This document shows positions 1 through 5,174 of a DNA stretch of 5,174 nt, piece by piece; position 1 is the first letter of the stretch; each line of letters opens with the position of its first letter. Made by a program: the position numbers and the translations under genes. The notes below the pieces were generated by a model, which was not told the origin of the DNA, did no database searches, and saw nothing but the letters and a program-made list of their open reading frames with translations. The stretch is from Terriglobia bacterium (GTDB lineage: Bacteria > Acidobacteriota > Terriglobia > UBA7540). The stretch is from the NCBI GenBank assembly GCA_030040295.1, contig JASHTZ010000759.1:1-5174 (forward strand), in the 5' to 3' direction.

Positions 1-350
1 TGATCGTCATGCAGTCGACGCTGGGCGCAGCGATGGCCATTTCAAGACAGCGCCTGGAAGGAACCGCCCTGGGGGCTTTAATGGGAGCCCTGTTCGCCAC
101 CTATGCGGGCCAAAACGTCGCCGGGTTTGGAGCCGGTGTCCTCCTGTGCGGATTGATTTGCGCAGTTCTTCACCTCGAGCGCAGCGCCTACCGCTACGCT
201 GGAATCACGCTGGCGATCATCGTGTTCGCGGCGCGCTCGCTGCCGGCCTGGGTTATCGCCATTCACCGCTTCATCGAAATTTCTCTGGGAATCGTCGGGG
301 GATTGCTTCTGACCGCGGCATGGCCAGAGGCAACAACCGCAACGAAGTAG
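1..350 (+). CDS. FUSC / aromatic acid exporter-like membrane protein, C-terminal fragment (5' end outside window)
   Basis: The reading frame is open from the left edge (first full codon at 3) to a TAG at 348-350, about 115 residues. The ATG at 9 is probably internal, because the frame continues upstream and residues before it fit the domain. The fragment has the pattern of a FUSC/ArAE membrane domain. A basic motif of the form R-x-x-G-T-x-x-G (QRLEGTALGALMG) leads into a hydrophobic helix. A second Gly/Leu-rich helix (GAGVLLCGLICAVL) and a third (ITLAIIVFAA) follow. The end is R-F-I-E-I-x-L-G-I-V-G-G followed by A-W-P, which resembles the second R..E...G helix of these proteins. Family members are inner-membrane proteins, some linked to export of aromatic carboxylic acids; the substrate here cannot be told. 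A short hydrophilic tail follows the last helix. The family call is from pattern recognition only, and an unrelated polytopic membrane protein is possible. Confidence 0.72.
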   Translation, partial: IVMQSTLGAAMAISRQRLEGTALGALMGALFATYAGQNVAGFGAGVLLCGLICAVLHLERSAYRYAGITLAIIVFAARSLPAWVIAIHRFIEISLGIVGGLLLTAAWPEATTATK

Positions 351-424
351 GCAGGAGCTTCCCGGGGCTTGACTGCTCACCCCAGGAATCTCGTGTAGTG
401 CGCCACGCAGATTGCAACTTATGC

Positions 425-472
425 TGAGCCCCAACGGGGCGAAATAACGAAGCCCAGGCCGAAGGCCTGGGT
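425..472 (+). repeat. Outer inverted repeat, left arm
   Basis: This 48-base arm matches the reverse complement of 566-613 at about 41 of 48 positions without gaps, by hand alignment. It contains a GCCCC-AAC-GGGGC palindrome (428-440) and a CCCAGGCC-GAA-GGCCTGGG hairpin (stem 453-460 with 464-471). Differences between the arms fall mainly in the hairpin loop and in the linker between the two palindromes, while the stems are nearly all conserved. Confidence 0.88.
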
Positions 473-502
473 TGAGAGTGCGCGGCAAAGGTCTGAATTC
501 AA

Positions 503-542
503 GCCCTGAAGGGGCGAAATAGGTATTCCACCCCTTCAGGGC
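503..542. repeat. Inner inverted repeat with 16-base central loop
   Basis: GCCCTGAAGGGG at 503-514 is perfectly complementary in reverse to CCCCTTCAGGGC at 531-542, with bases 515-530 between. This is the centre of symmetry of the whole cluster. There is no T-run after position 542, so it does not look like a classical intrinsic terminator on the plus strand. Confidence 0.85.
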
Positions 543-565
543 CGGGGGTTGTTGCGGCTTCGACG

Positions 566-613
566 ACCCAGGCCGTTGGCCTGGGCTTTGGTAGATCGCC
601 CCGTTAGGGCTCA
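566..613 (-). repeat. Outer inverted repeat, right arm
   Basis: This arm is the partner of 425-472 in opposite orientation. It holds the hairpin CCCAGGCC-GTT-GGCCTGGG (stem 567-574 with 578-585) and a GCCC/GGGC palindrome (598-601 with 607-610). The two stems match those of the left arm, while the loop differs (GTT against GAA). Confidence 0.88.
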
Positions 614-712
614 AAAAGCGGCCTCCAGAAGTTGCATTATTTACGACGCACCACACTAGCCGCTCGCCTCAACGGATTTGCAACTCTCCCTTCCCTCCCG
701 GTGGAAGTCTGC

Positions 713-718
713 TACACT
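713..718 (+). promoter_or_regulatory. Possible extended -10 element for the TPR-protein gene
   Basis: TACACT is preceded by TGC, giving an extended -10 (TG-N-TANNNT) arrangement. It lies about 50 bases before the chosen ATG. I see no convincing -35 hexamer at 16-18 bases upstream, which is tolerable for an extended -10 promoter. This is a motif match only. Confidence 0.35.
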
Positions 719-751
719 CTTTTCCCGCAGGCGCTCCTTTTTGAATCCAAC

Positions 752-757
752 TGGAGG
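752..757 (+). promoter_or_regulatory. Shine-Dalgarno sequence supporting the start at 770
   Basis: TGGAGG is followed by a 12-base spacer and the ATG at 770-772. The spacing is a little long but usable. The in-frame ATG at 632 has no comparable purine-rich site just upstream, so this sequence decides in favour of the 770 start. Confidence 0.6.
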
Positions 758-769
758 CACGTCATTATC

Positions 770-2512
770 ATGCGATTAAAAATTCTGCCCGGGATCATTT
801 TGCTGGCGTGCGCGAGCGTTGCGGGTCAAATGCCCATGACCCATCAGCACATGCAGGAGCCCAACGCCAAATTTCGCGAGCTTCCTCCTCCGCCGCTCAT
901 GCAGGGAATCGGCGATGCCAGCATGAAAATCACCACCGATTCCGAGCAGGCTCAGGCGTATTTCAATCAAGGTCTACGGCTGCTGCACTGTTTTTGGGAC
1001 TTTGAAGCTTACCGGGCGTTTAAGGAAGCCGCGCGCCAGGACCCTTCGGCGGCAATGGCCTACTGGGGAATCTTCGAATCCCTGAAATTGAGCGGGCGCC
1101 ACGGGGGCGTGCAGGAGGAAAAGAAGGAGGCGCTGGCCAAGGCCCAATCGCTTGCCGAGCATGCCTCCGATCATGAACAGTTGTACATTCGCGCGGCGGA
1201 GCACGAAGACAAAGCAGGCGATTCCAATGAATCCGCTGCCTACCGGCGGGCGATGGAAACCCTCATCGACCGTTACCCGGATGATTTGGATGCTCAGGCA
1301 TTTCTCGCTCTCGAAGAAATGCACGGGTACGACCTCAACGGCAAGCCGCGCGACGGCCAACTGTACTCAGAGTCAATCCTGCGCAATCTGATCACAGCTC
1401 ATCCCGATGACGCGGCCGCGCACCATTACTGGATTCACGCCATGGAAGACAGCTCGCGGCCTGAGGATGCCCTGCACAGCGCGGACGTGCTGGGCGGCTT
1501 GGCGCCCAATTCCGGCCACATGGTCCATATGCCGGGGCACATCTACTGGCGAGTGGGAGATTACGAGCGCGCGCGGCAATCTTTCATCGCCTCGGTGCGC
1601 GTGGATGAAGCTTACATGGCGGCGCAGCAGATTCGCCCGGAAGAAGATTGGAATTATGCTCACAACCTCGCCTATTTGATCGCCGCCTGCGCGGAGGCCG
1701 GCCGCTATCAGGAAGGTTTGCAGTGGGCCGCCAAGCTGCGCGGCATGCCCGCACCCACGGGAATGACTTCCGCGCGCTTTGCGGTTTGGGCGGGCGGAAG
1801 CGTGGCGCGAGTGCGAATCCGATTTGGCGATTGGAAAGCGGTGCAGAGCGAGTCCGTAGAGTTCGGAAGCGGCGAGAATCCCCCCAGTCCGGCGGCCAGG
1901 GGTTACGCCCAAGGCCTCAGCCTCTACGCCCAGGGCATGGATGCGGTCGAGCAGACTGGCGCGAAGCGGGCGCTCGAAAAGTCTGAAGCCCTGGACGCCA
2001 TGCTCTGGCGCTTGCAGGCCTCCAAACCGAAGGCCAAAGAAAAAGACGAAGACAAAGACAAACAGCTAACCCAGGAACCCGCAGTGGATGATCCCACTCC
2101 CGTGTTGAACCTCCTGGGAACAATGTCGCTCGATCTGCGCGCCAACATCGACGCCATTCAAGGACAGGAAGACGAGGCACAGAAACTCTTTGAGAAGGCC
2201 ATTGAGAACGAGAAGGACCTCGGTTATTCCGAACCTCCACAATTCTTCCGCCCCGAGCAGGAAAGCCTGGGCTATGCCTACCTGAATTCTCATCAATGGG
2301 AAAAAGCCCGCGCAGCCTTCGATCAAGCCCTGAAGCAACGCCCCAAGAGCGGCCACGCGCTCTACGGAATCGCGCGGTCGTACGAATTGGCCGGTGACGC
2401 GCCCAAGGCGACGCAAGCCTATCGTGATTTCCTGGCAAGCTGGCAGAACGCCGACCCTGATTTGCCGCAAGTGAAGCAGGCCAAGAGTTGGCTCGCTGCC
2501 CACGCGCAGTAA
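770..2512 (+). CDS. Exported tetratricopeptide-repeat protein, uncharacterised family
   Basis: The product has 580 residues. The start at 770 is chosen because it gives an N-terminal export signal (MRLK, then hydrophobic ILPGIILLA) and has a Shine-Dalgarno site; the in-frame ATG at 632 would bury that signal behind 46 residues. Cleavage could follow Ala18 (signal peptidase I) or precede Cys14 (a weak lipobox, LLAC). The first TPR-like unit spans about residues 58-101 (YFNQGLRLLHCFWDFEAY, then a DPSAAMAYWG turn). A histidine-rich core follows: HHYWIH at 218-223 and H250-x2-H253-x3-H257 in GHMVHMPGHIYWRVGDY. A further TPR lies near 297-323, a Lys/Asp-rich linker at 418-432, and two clear TPRs at about 501-566. 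TPRs usually mediate protein-protein contacts. I recognise this architecture from many secreted proteins annotated only as TPR proteins. The partner is unknown; a periplasmic or outer-surface scaffold is an inference. Confidence 0.9.
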   Translation: MRLKILPGIILLACASVAGQMPMTHQHMQEPNAKFRELPPPPLMQGIGDASMKITTDSEQAQAYFNQGLRLLHCFWDFEAYRAFKEAARQDPSAAMAYWGIFESLKLSGRHGGVQEEKKEALAKAQSLAEHASDHEQLYIRAAEHEDKAGDSNESAAYRRAMETLIDRYPDDLDAQAFLALEEMHGYDLNGKPRDGQLYSESILRNLITAHPDDAAAHHYWIHAMEDSSRPEDALHSADVLGGLAPNSGHMVHMPGHIYWRVGDYERARQSFIASVRVDEAYMAAQQIRPEEDWNYAHNLAYLIAACAEAGRYQEGLQWAAKLRGMPAPTGMTSARFAVWAGGSVARVRIRFGDWKAVQSESVEFGSGENPPSPAARGYAQGLSLYAQGMDAVEQTGAKRALEKSEALDAMLWRLQASKPKAKEKDEDKDKQLTQEPAVDDPTPVLNLLGTMSLDLRANIDAIQGQEDEAQKLFEKAIENEKDLGYSEPPQFFRPEQESLGYAYLNSHQWEKARAAFDQALKQRPKSGHALYGIARSYELAGDAPKATQAYRDFLASWQNADPDLPQVKQAKSWLAAHAQ

Positions 2513-2542
2513 GCAGAAAGCACCCCTCGGATTGCCTTTGGC

Positions 2543-3331
2543 CTAAAACAGTTCTCCCCGCATCACAGTCACCGCCTGCCCACCCAGCTTCACGCGGCCG
2601 TCCACGACGCGAATCTTCACGACGCCGCCGCGCGCCGAGGCTTGAAATGCCACAAACTCCGTTTTGCCCAGCCGCTTGACCCAGAAAGGACCTAGAACGC
2701 AATGCGCTGATCCCGTGACGGGATCTTCGTTTACACCCGCGGCGGGCGCGAAAAATCGAGATACGAAATCGAATTCTCCGCCCTCGGCGCGAGCCGTCAC
2801 GATCACTCCGCGCGCCTTGGCGCGCTTCAGCAGGGCAAAATCAGGCTCGAGATTGCGCACCGCCCGCTCGGAATCCGCCTCGACCAGGTAATCAAACTGG
2901 CTTTTCCCTACATAGCGCGGCGCAATGCCCAGTCCGTTCACCAATTCATCCCAGGGATTGGAAGCCTCCTCCGGCTTCGCCGGAAAATCGAGTTCAATCC
3001 AATCGCCTTTGCGGTCCGCCGTCAGCAACCCGCTCAGCGTGTGGAAGCGCGCCTGCTCATCCGCCCGAAGCACTCCCGTCTCCCAAAGGATGTGCGCACT
3101 GGCAAGCGTCGCGTGCCCGCATAACGCCACCTCCGTCGTCGGAGTCAGCCAGCGCAGATTAAACCCGTCGTCTTTGGGCACCAGGAACGCGGTCTCCGAC
3201 AGATTCATCTCCCGCGCCACGTCGCGCATCCAGTCTTCGGGCGCGGGGCTGGAGAGAATGCAAACTGCCGCCGGATTTCCCGCGAAAGCGCGGCTGGCGA
3301 ACGCGTCCACTTGATAAATTGTCTGCGCCAT
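2543..3331 (-). CDS. PhzF-family isomerase/epimerase (phenazine biosynthesis PhzF-like)
   Basis: The product is a complete protein of 262 residues, close to the usual 260-300 of the family. The N-terminus has the family signature VDAFASRAFAGNPAAVC (residues 8-24). Glu46 in NLSETAFL corresponds to the catalytic acid of PhzF. CGHATLAS (71-78) and the second-domain motif EDPVTGSAH (202-210) are the other conserved blocks, so both halves of the diaminopimelate-epimerase-like fold are present. In the founding member the reaction is isomerisation of dihydro-hydroxyanthranilate toward phenazines. Most homologues in bacteria lack phenazine genes and have no known substrate, and none of the other phenazine genes is visible here, so a phenazine role is not supported. 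The ATG at 3331-3329 is preceded by a strong Shine-Dalgarno. The gene converges on the TPR gene with 30 bases between stops, and follows the S9 peptidase gene on the same strand. It is likely cytoplasmic. Confidence 0.95.
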   Translation of the reverse strand: MAQTIYQVDAFASRAFAGNPAAVCILSSPAPEDWMRDVAREMNLSETAFLVPKDDGFNLRWLTPTTEVALCGHATLASAHILWETGVLRADEQARFHTLSGLLTADRKGDWIELDFPAKPEEASNPWDELVNGLGIAPRYVGKSQFDYLVEADSERAVRNLEPDFALLKRAKARGVIVTARAEGGEFDFVSRFFAPAAGVNEDPVTGSAHCVLGPFWVKRLGKTEFVAFQASARGGVVKIRVVDGRVKLGGQAVTVMRGELF

Positions 3332-3336
3332 GGCGT

Positions 3337-3342
3337 CTCCTT
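3337..3342 (-). promoter_or_regulatory. Shine-Dalgarno sequence of the PhzF-family gene
   Basis: Read on the minus strand this is AAGGAG, five bases before the ATG that begins at 3331. It is a near-ideal site and fixes the start of the gene. Confidence 0.8.
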
Positions 3343-3373
3343 CCTCACCCGTTCAATCTCGCGCAACCTCAGG

Positions 3374-3379
3374 AGTATA
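3374..3379 (-). promoter_or_regulatory. Weak candidate -10 hexamer upstream of the PhzF-family gene
   Basis: On the minus strand the hexamer is TATACT, five of six matches to TATAAT, about 43 bases before the start codon. No good -35 hexamer is found at 16-18 bases upstream; the nearest TTG-containing site (TTGCTG) is 22 bases away. If real, the PhzF gene has its own promoter; if not, it may be read through from the peptidase gene. Confidence 0.25.
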
Positions 3380-3515
3380 CGTTGGCATCAGTAAACGCGC
3401 ACAGCAAGAGCCAATCGTCCCGTTTCCGAATGAAGCCAACGCGCCGGCCGAGGCGCTGGAACTCATAACCAGCGGCAAGTTTCACGATGCTTTAACGGCC
3501 CAAGGCGCAAGCGAG

Positions 3516-5174
3516 TTACCTGGCGCTTTTGAAATGTTCATCAAAGAAGTCCGCTGTGGCGTGGTAAGCGGTAATCCAGTGCTCGTAAGTCAGGAAGTCG
3601 TGGATTTCATCGGGAAACACGATCTGCTTGAACTCCACGCCCTGTTTGCGCAGCGCCTCCACAAGCTGGACCATGTTGGAGAAGGAGACGTTGCGGTCGT
3701 CATCGCCCTGGATCAACAAAACCGGTGAGCGCCAGGTCTTCACGTCGGCCATAGGTGAAGACTCATACGCCACGCGCGCCCAATCCTCGAGCTTCTCGGG
3801 ATTTTCGGCGGGCAGCGTGTGCGGAACTTCCAGGTTCCAATCGTGCACGCCGTGAAAATCCACGCCGCAGGCAAAGAGGTCGGACGCGCGCGCCAGTCCC
3901 AAGGCCGTCAGGTAACCTCCGTAGGACCCGCCCCAAAGGCCGATGCGCGCCGGGTCAACGTCCGGGCGCGAGCGCAGATAGAGGCCGGCTCCCAGCACGT
4001 CATTGAACTCACTCGCCCCCGTGGCGCCGTAGTTCAGCGCCTCCCGAAATTCCATTCCATATCCAATCCCGCTGCGATAATTCACAGAAAGAACGATATA
4101 ACCTCGGCTGGCAAGATATTGATTTTCGGCATAAGCATTGTGGTAATACTGCATGTAATGCCAGCCGAGCAGCATCTGCCGGCGTGAGCCTCCGTGGAAA
4201 AACACCAGGGCAGGATGCCGTTCGCCGGGCCGGGCGTCTGAGGGAATGAAGAGCTGGCCGTGCAACCTCAGCCCATCCGCGCCGGAAAGGATGACCTGCT
4301 GGGGCTCAACCAGCTTCGCGGCGGGAAAATCCTTGGGCATGGAATCAGGCGCCAGGTCGTGCATTTCGCCATCCGACCCCACTTGCGCGGGCCGGGCCGG
4401 CCAGCGCGCGTCGGAGCGCAGCAGCGCGATGTGCTGCCCATCGCTCAGAGGCGTGGGGGACCACTCGATTCCCTGCCCCAGGGTCAGCCGCTCGGGCCGA
4501 TCTGCCTCCGCTGATTCCTTCCACAAGTGCCGCCGGTCAATGTCATCCTGATTGGAATTGAAAACCACCTCGCGGCGATCCGGCGTGATCTCCAAATCCT
4601 CAACTTCAAAGGTGTCTCCTGGGGTCATGAGATGTGCCGTGCCGCCGTTTAAAGGGATGGAATAAAGATGTTCCCAACCGTCGCCCTCCCACGGGAAAAT
4701 CAGGCGGTCATCCGCCATCCATTGCAATTGTTGCCGTGCCGCCAGGGCGTGAAAAACGCTTCCCCGCCCCGCGCGCGCTTTCCAGACCTCACGGCCTTCG
4801 CCAGTCGCAACATCGGCGACCCGAATCGACCACGGCGGACCCTCACGGTGAGGGCCAAATGCCTCACCGTCGGACCTGGCCGGGATTCGGATAAAGGCGA
4901 TTTGCTTCCCATCCGGCGACCACTCTGGTTCAACGTCGTGATCCACGCTCGGATCGAGGAATTCCAAACTTTGTCGCGCGAAATCGTAAACGGCGATGAA
5001 GCTGTGATCGCCGCGCACGCTCACAAACGCCAGCTTTGAGCCGTCCGGGGAGAACTTCAGATCCTCAGCCGTGCCCCGCGCGTGGATGAGCTGTGTGGGT
5101 TTCTCGCTGCTGCTCAGCTTGAGGGACCAAACCTGTTCTTTGTCAATGAACATCACTTCATCGCCCTGGGGAGA
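3516..5174 (-). CDS. S9-family serine peptidase (prolyl oligopeptidase / DPP-IV / acylaminoacyl peptidase type), N-terminus outside window
   Basis: The frame is open from the right edge to a TAA at 3518-3516, giving 552 visible residues. The GTG and ATG codons near 5156-5151 are probably internal, because the codons before them read SPQGDEV, a beta-propeller blade motif. The visible N-terminal half is a propeller with repeated SPDG-type blades (residues about 1-9, 39-53, 83-97 and 194-208, counting from the first visible codon). The C-terminal half is an alpha/beta hydrolase. It has an oxyanion-loop HGG (327-329), nucleophile Ser417 in GGSYGGY (codon 3926-3924), Asp493 as the third Asp of GDDDRN (codon 3698-3696), and His525 in DEIHDF (codon 3602-3600). 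The triad is complete, so an active enzyme is expected. The family cleaves short peptides, often after proline or at blocked N-termini; exact specificity and location cannot be told, since any signal peptide lies outside the window. The PhzF gene follows 184 bases downstream. Confidence 0.95.
   Translation of the reverse strand, partial: SPQGDEVMFIDKEQVWSLKLSSSEKPTQLIHARGTAEDLKFSPDGSKLAFVSVRGDHSFIAVYDFARQSLEFLDPSVDHDVEPEWSPDGKQIAFIRIPARSDGEAFGPHREGPPWSIRVADVATGEGREVWKARAGRGSVFHALAARQQLQWMADDRLIFPWEGDGWEHLYSIPLNGGTAHLMTPGDTFEVEDLEITPDRREVVFNSNQDDIDRRHLWKESAEADRPERLTLGQGIEWSPTPLSDGQHIALLRSDARWPARPAQVGSDGEMHDLAPDSMPKDFPAAKLVEPQQVILSGADGLRLHGQLFIPSDARPGERHPALVFFHGGSRRQMLLGWHYMQYYHNAYAENQYLASRGYIVLSVNYRSGIGYGMEFREALNYGATGASEFNDVLGAGLYLRSRPDVDPARIGLWGGSYGGYLTALGLARASDLFACGVDFHGVHDWNLEVPHTLPAENPEKLEDWARVAYESSPMADVKTWRSPVLLIQGDDDRNVSFSNMVQLVEALRKQGVEFKQIVFPDEIHDFLTYEHWITAYHATADFFDEHFKSAR

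Larger units (their letters stand above)
425..613. repeat. Nested inverted-repeat cluster made of four copies of a palindromic REP-like motif and two longer hairpins
   Basis: The region is a mirror-symmetric array. An outer pair of 48-base arms (425-472 and 566-613) encloses an inner pair of 12-base arms (503-514 and 531-542). The four copies of a motif of the form GCCC-N4-GGGGCG sit near 428-441 and 503-516 on the plus strand, and near 531-542 and 597-610 on the minus strand. Each of the outer arms also contains a perfect 8-base-pair hairpin with a 3-base loop. The order from outside to inside is the same in both halves: short palindrome, long hairpin, spacer, short palindrome. This suggests two composite units placed in opposite orientation. 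The type resembles dispersed intergenic REP-like elements; copy number elsewhere in the genome cannot be seen. No transposase is present. Confidence 0.85.
351..769. other. 419-base intergenic region: palindrome cluster followed by a gene leader
   Basis: No credible gene lies between the membrane-protein stop and the TPR-protein start. Bases 351-424 show nothing I can name. Bases 425-613 hold a nested inverted-repeat cluster described separately. Bases 614-769 form the leader of the TPR gene, with an AT-richer patch near 634-642, a possible extended -10 element and a Shine-Dalgarno sequence. Open frames crossing this region translate the repeats and are not genes. Confidence 0.8.

Noticed and set aside
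503..542. Intrinsic terminator for the upstream membrane-protein gene
   Set aside because: The hairpin is strong, but it is 150 bases after the stop codon and is not followed by a T-run on the plus strand. The A-run at 614-618 would read as T only on the minus strand and lies before, not after, the stems in that direction.
425..613. Possible CRISPR array
   Set aside because: The repeats are inverted and palindromic, of mixed type, with only four short copies and uneven spacing. There are no direct repeats with uniform spacers and no cas gene.
78..656. Minus-strand open frame of 192 codons across the palindrome cluster
   Set aside because: It overlaps the membrane-protein gene in antisense and its middle is simply the translated palindromic repeats (Gly/Pro/Arg-rich, repeating APLGL/APSGL-like strings). 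It has no ribosome site and no family resemblance. Frames like this are a common source of false hypothetical proteins in repeat-rich genomes.
1373..1912. Minus-strand open frame of 179 codons inside the TPR gene
   Set aside because: It is fully antisense to a well-supported gene, has Arg/His/Gly-rich shadow composition typical of GC-rich DNA, and matches no family I recognise.
2513..2542. Bidirectional terminator in the 30-base gap between convergent genes
   Set aside because: The position would suit one, but I find no stem longer than a few base pairs and no flanking T or A run.
1917..2702. Minus-strand open frame of 261 codons spanning the end of the TPR gene and the end of the PhzF gene
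   Set aside because: It overlaps two real genes, is extremely Arg/Gly/Ser-rich and lacks domain features. It is a shadow frame.
3441..3456. GC-rich hairpin (GCGCC-GGCCGA-GGCGC) in the gap after the peptidase gene, as a terminator
   Set aside because: The stem is only five base pairs and is not followed by a T-run on the minus strand. Such hairpins arise often by chance in GC-rich DNA.
3330..3728. Plus-strand open frame of 132 codons between the PhzF and peptidase genes
   Set aside because: Its second half is antisense to the catalytic end of the S9 peptidase (His and Asp codons), it has no good ribosome site, and its first half has no recognisable features.
5151..5156. GTG/ATG as the true start of the S9 peptidase
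   Set aside because: The six codons upstream to the window edge are open and encode a beta-propeller blade motif (SPQGDEV). The propeller would also lack blades if translation began here, so the gene most likely continues past the edge.

Overview
The window looks like a piece of a GC-rich soil-type bacterial chromosome, most likely from the phylum Acidobacteriota. This assignment is an inference. It rests on the secreted TPR protein family, the S9 peptidase and PhzF-like proteins, and a cluster of GC-rich palindromic intergenic repeats of a style I associate with Acidobacteriota and also Planctomycetes and Verrucomicrobia. No rRNA or other phylogenetic marker is present to settle it.

Layout: (1) 1-350, plus strand: the C-terminal end of a FUSC/aromatic-acid-exporter-like membrane protein, cut by the left edge. 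(2) 351-769: a 419-base gap holding a nested, mirror-symmetric cluster of palindromes (425-613), then a leader with a possible promoter and a Shine-Dalgarno site. (3) 770-2512, plus strand: a complete 580-residue exported TPR-repeat protein of a widespread but uncharacterised family with a conserved-looking histidine cluster. (4) 2543-3331, minus strand: a complete 262-residue PhzF-family isomerase, convergent with the TPR gene across a 30-base gap. (5) 3516-5174, minus strand: an S9-family (prolyl oligopeptidase/DPP-IV-like) serine peptidase with an intact Ser-Asp-His triad. Its N-terminus runs off the right edge.

The two minus-strand genes are co-oriented with 184 bases between them. They could be cotranscribed or separately expressed; the gap holds a strong Shine-Dalgarno for the PhzF gene and a lone -10-like hexamer. 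Nothing in the sequence ties the four genes into one pathway. They read as ordinary chromosomal housekeeping or accessory metabolism and cell-envelope genes.

I found no CRISPR array, tRNA, rRNA, transposase, phage gene or toxin-antitoxin pair. The most unusual structure is the nested inverted repeat cluster at 425-613. The most interesting protein for functional discovery is the exported TPR protein. I do not see evidence for a previously undescribed multi-gene system here.
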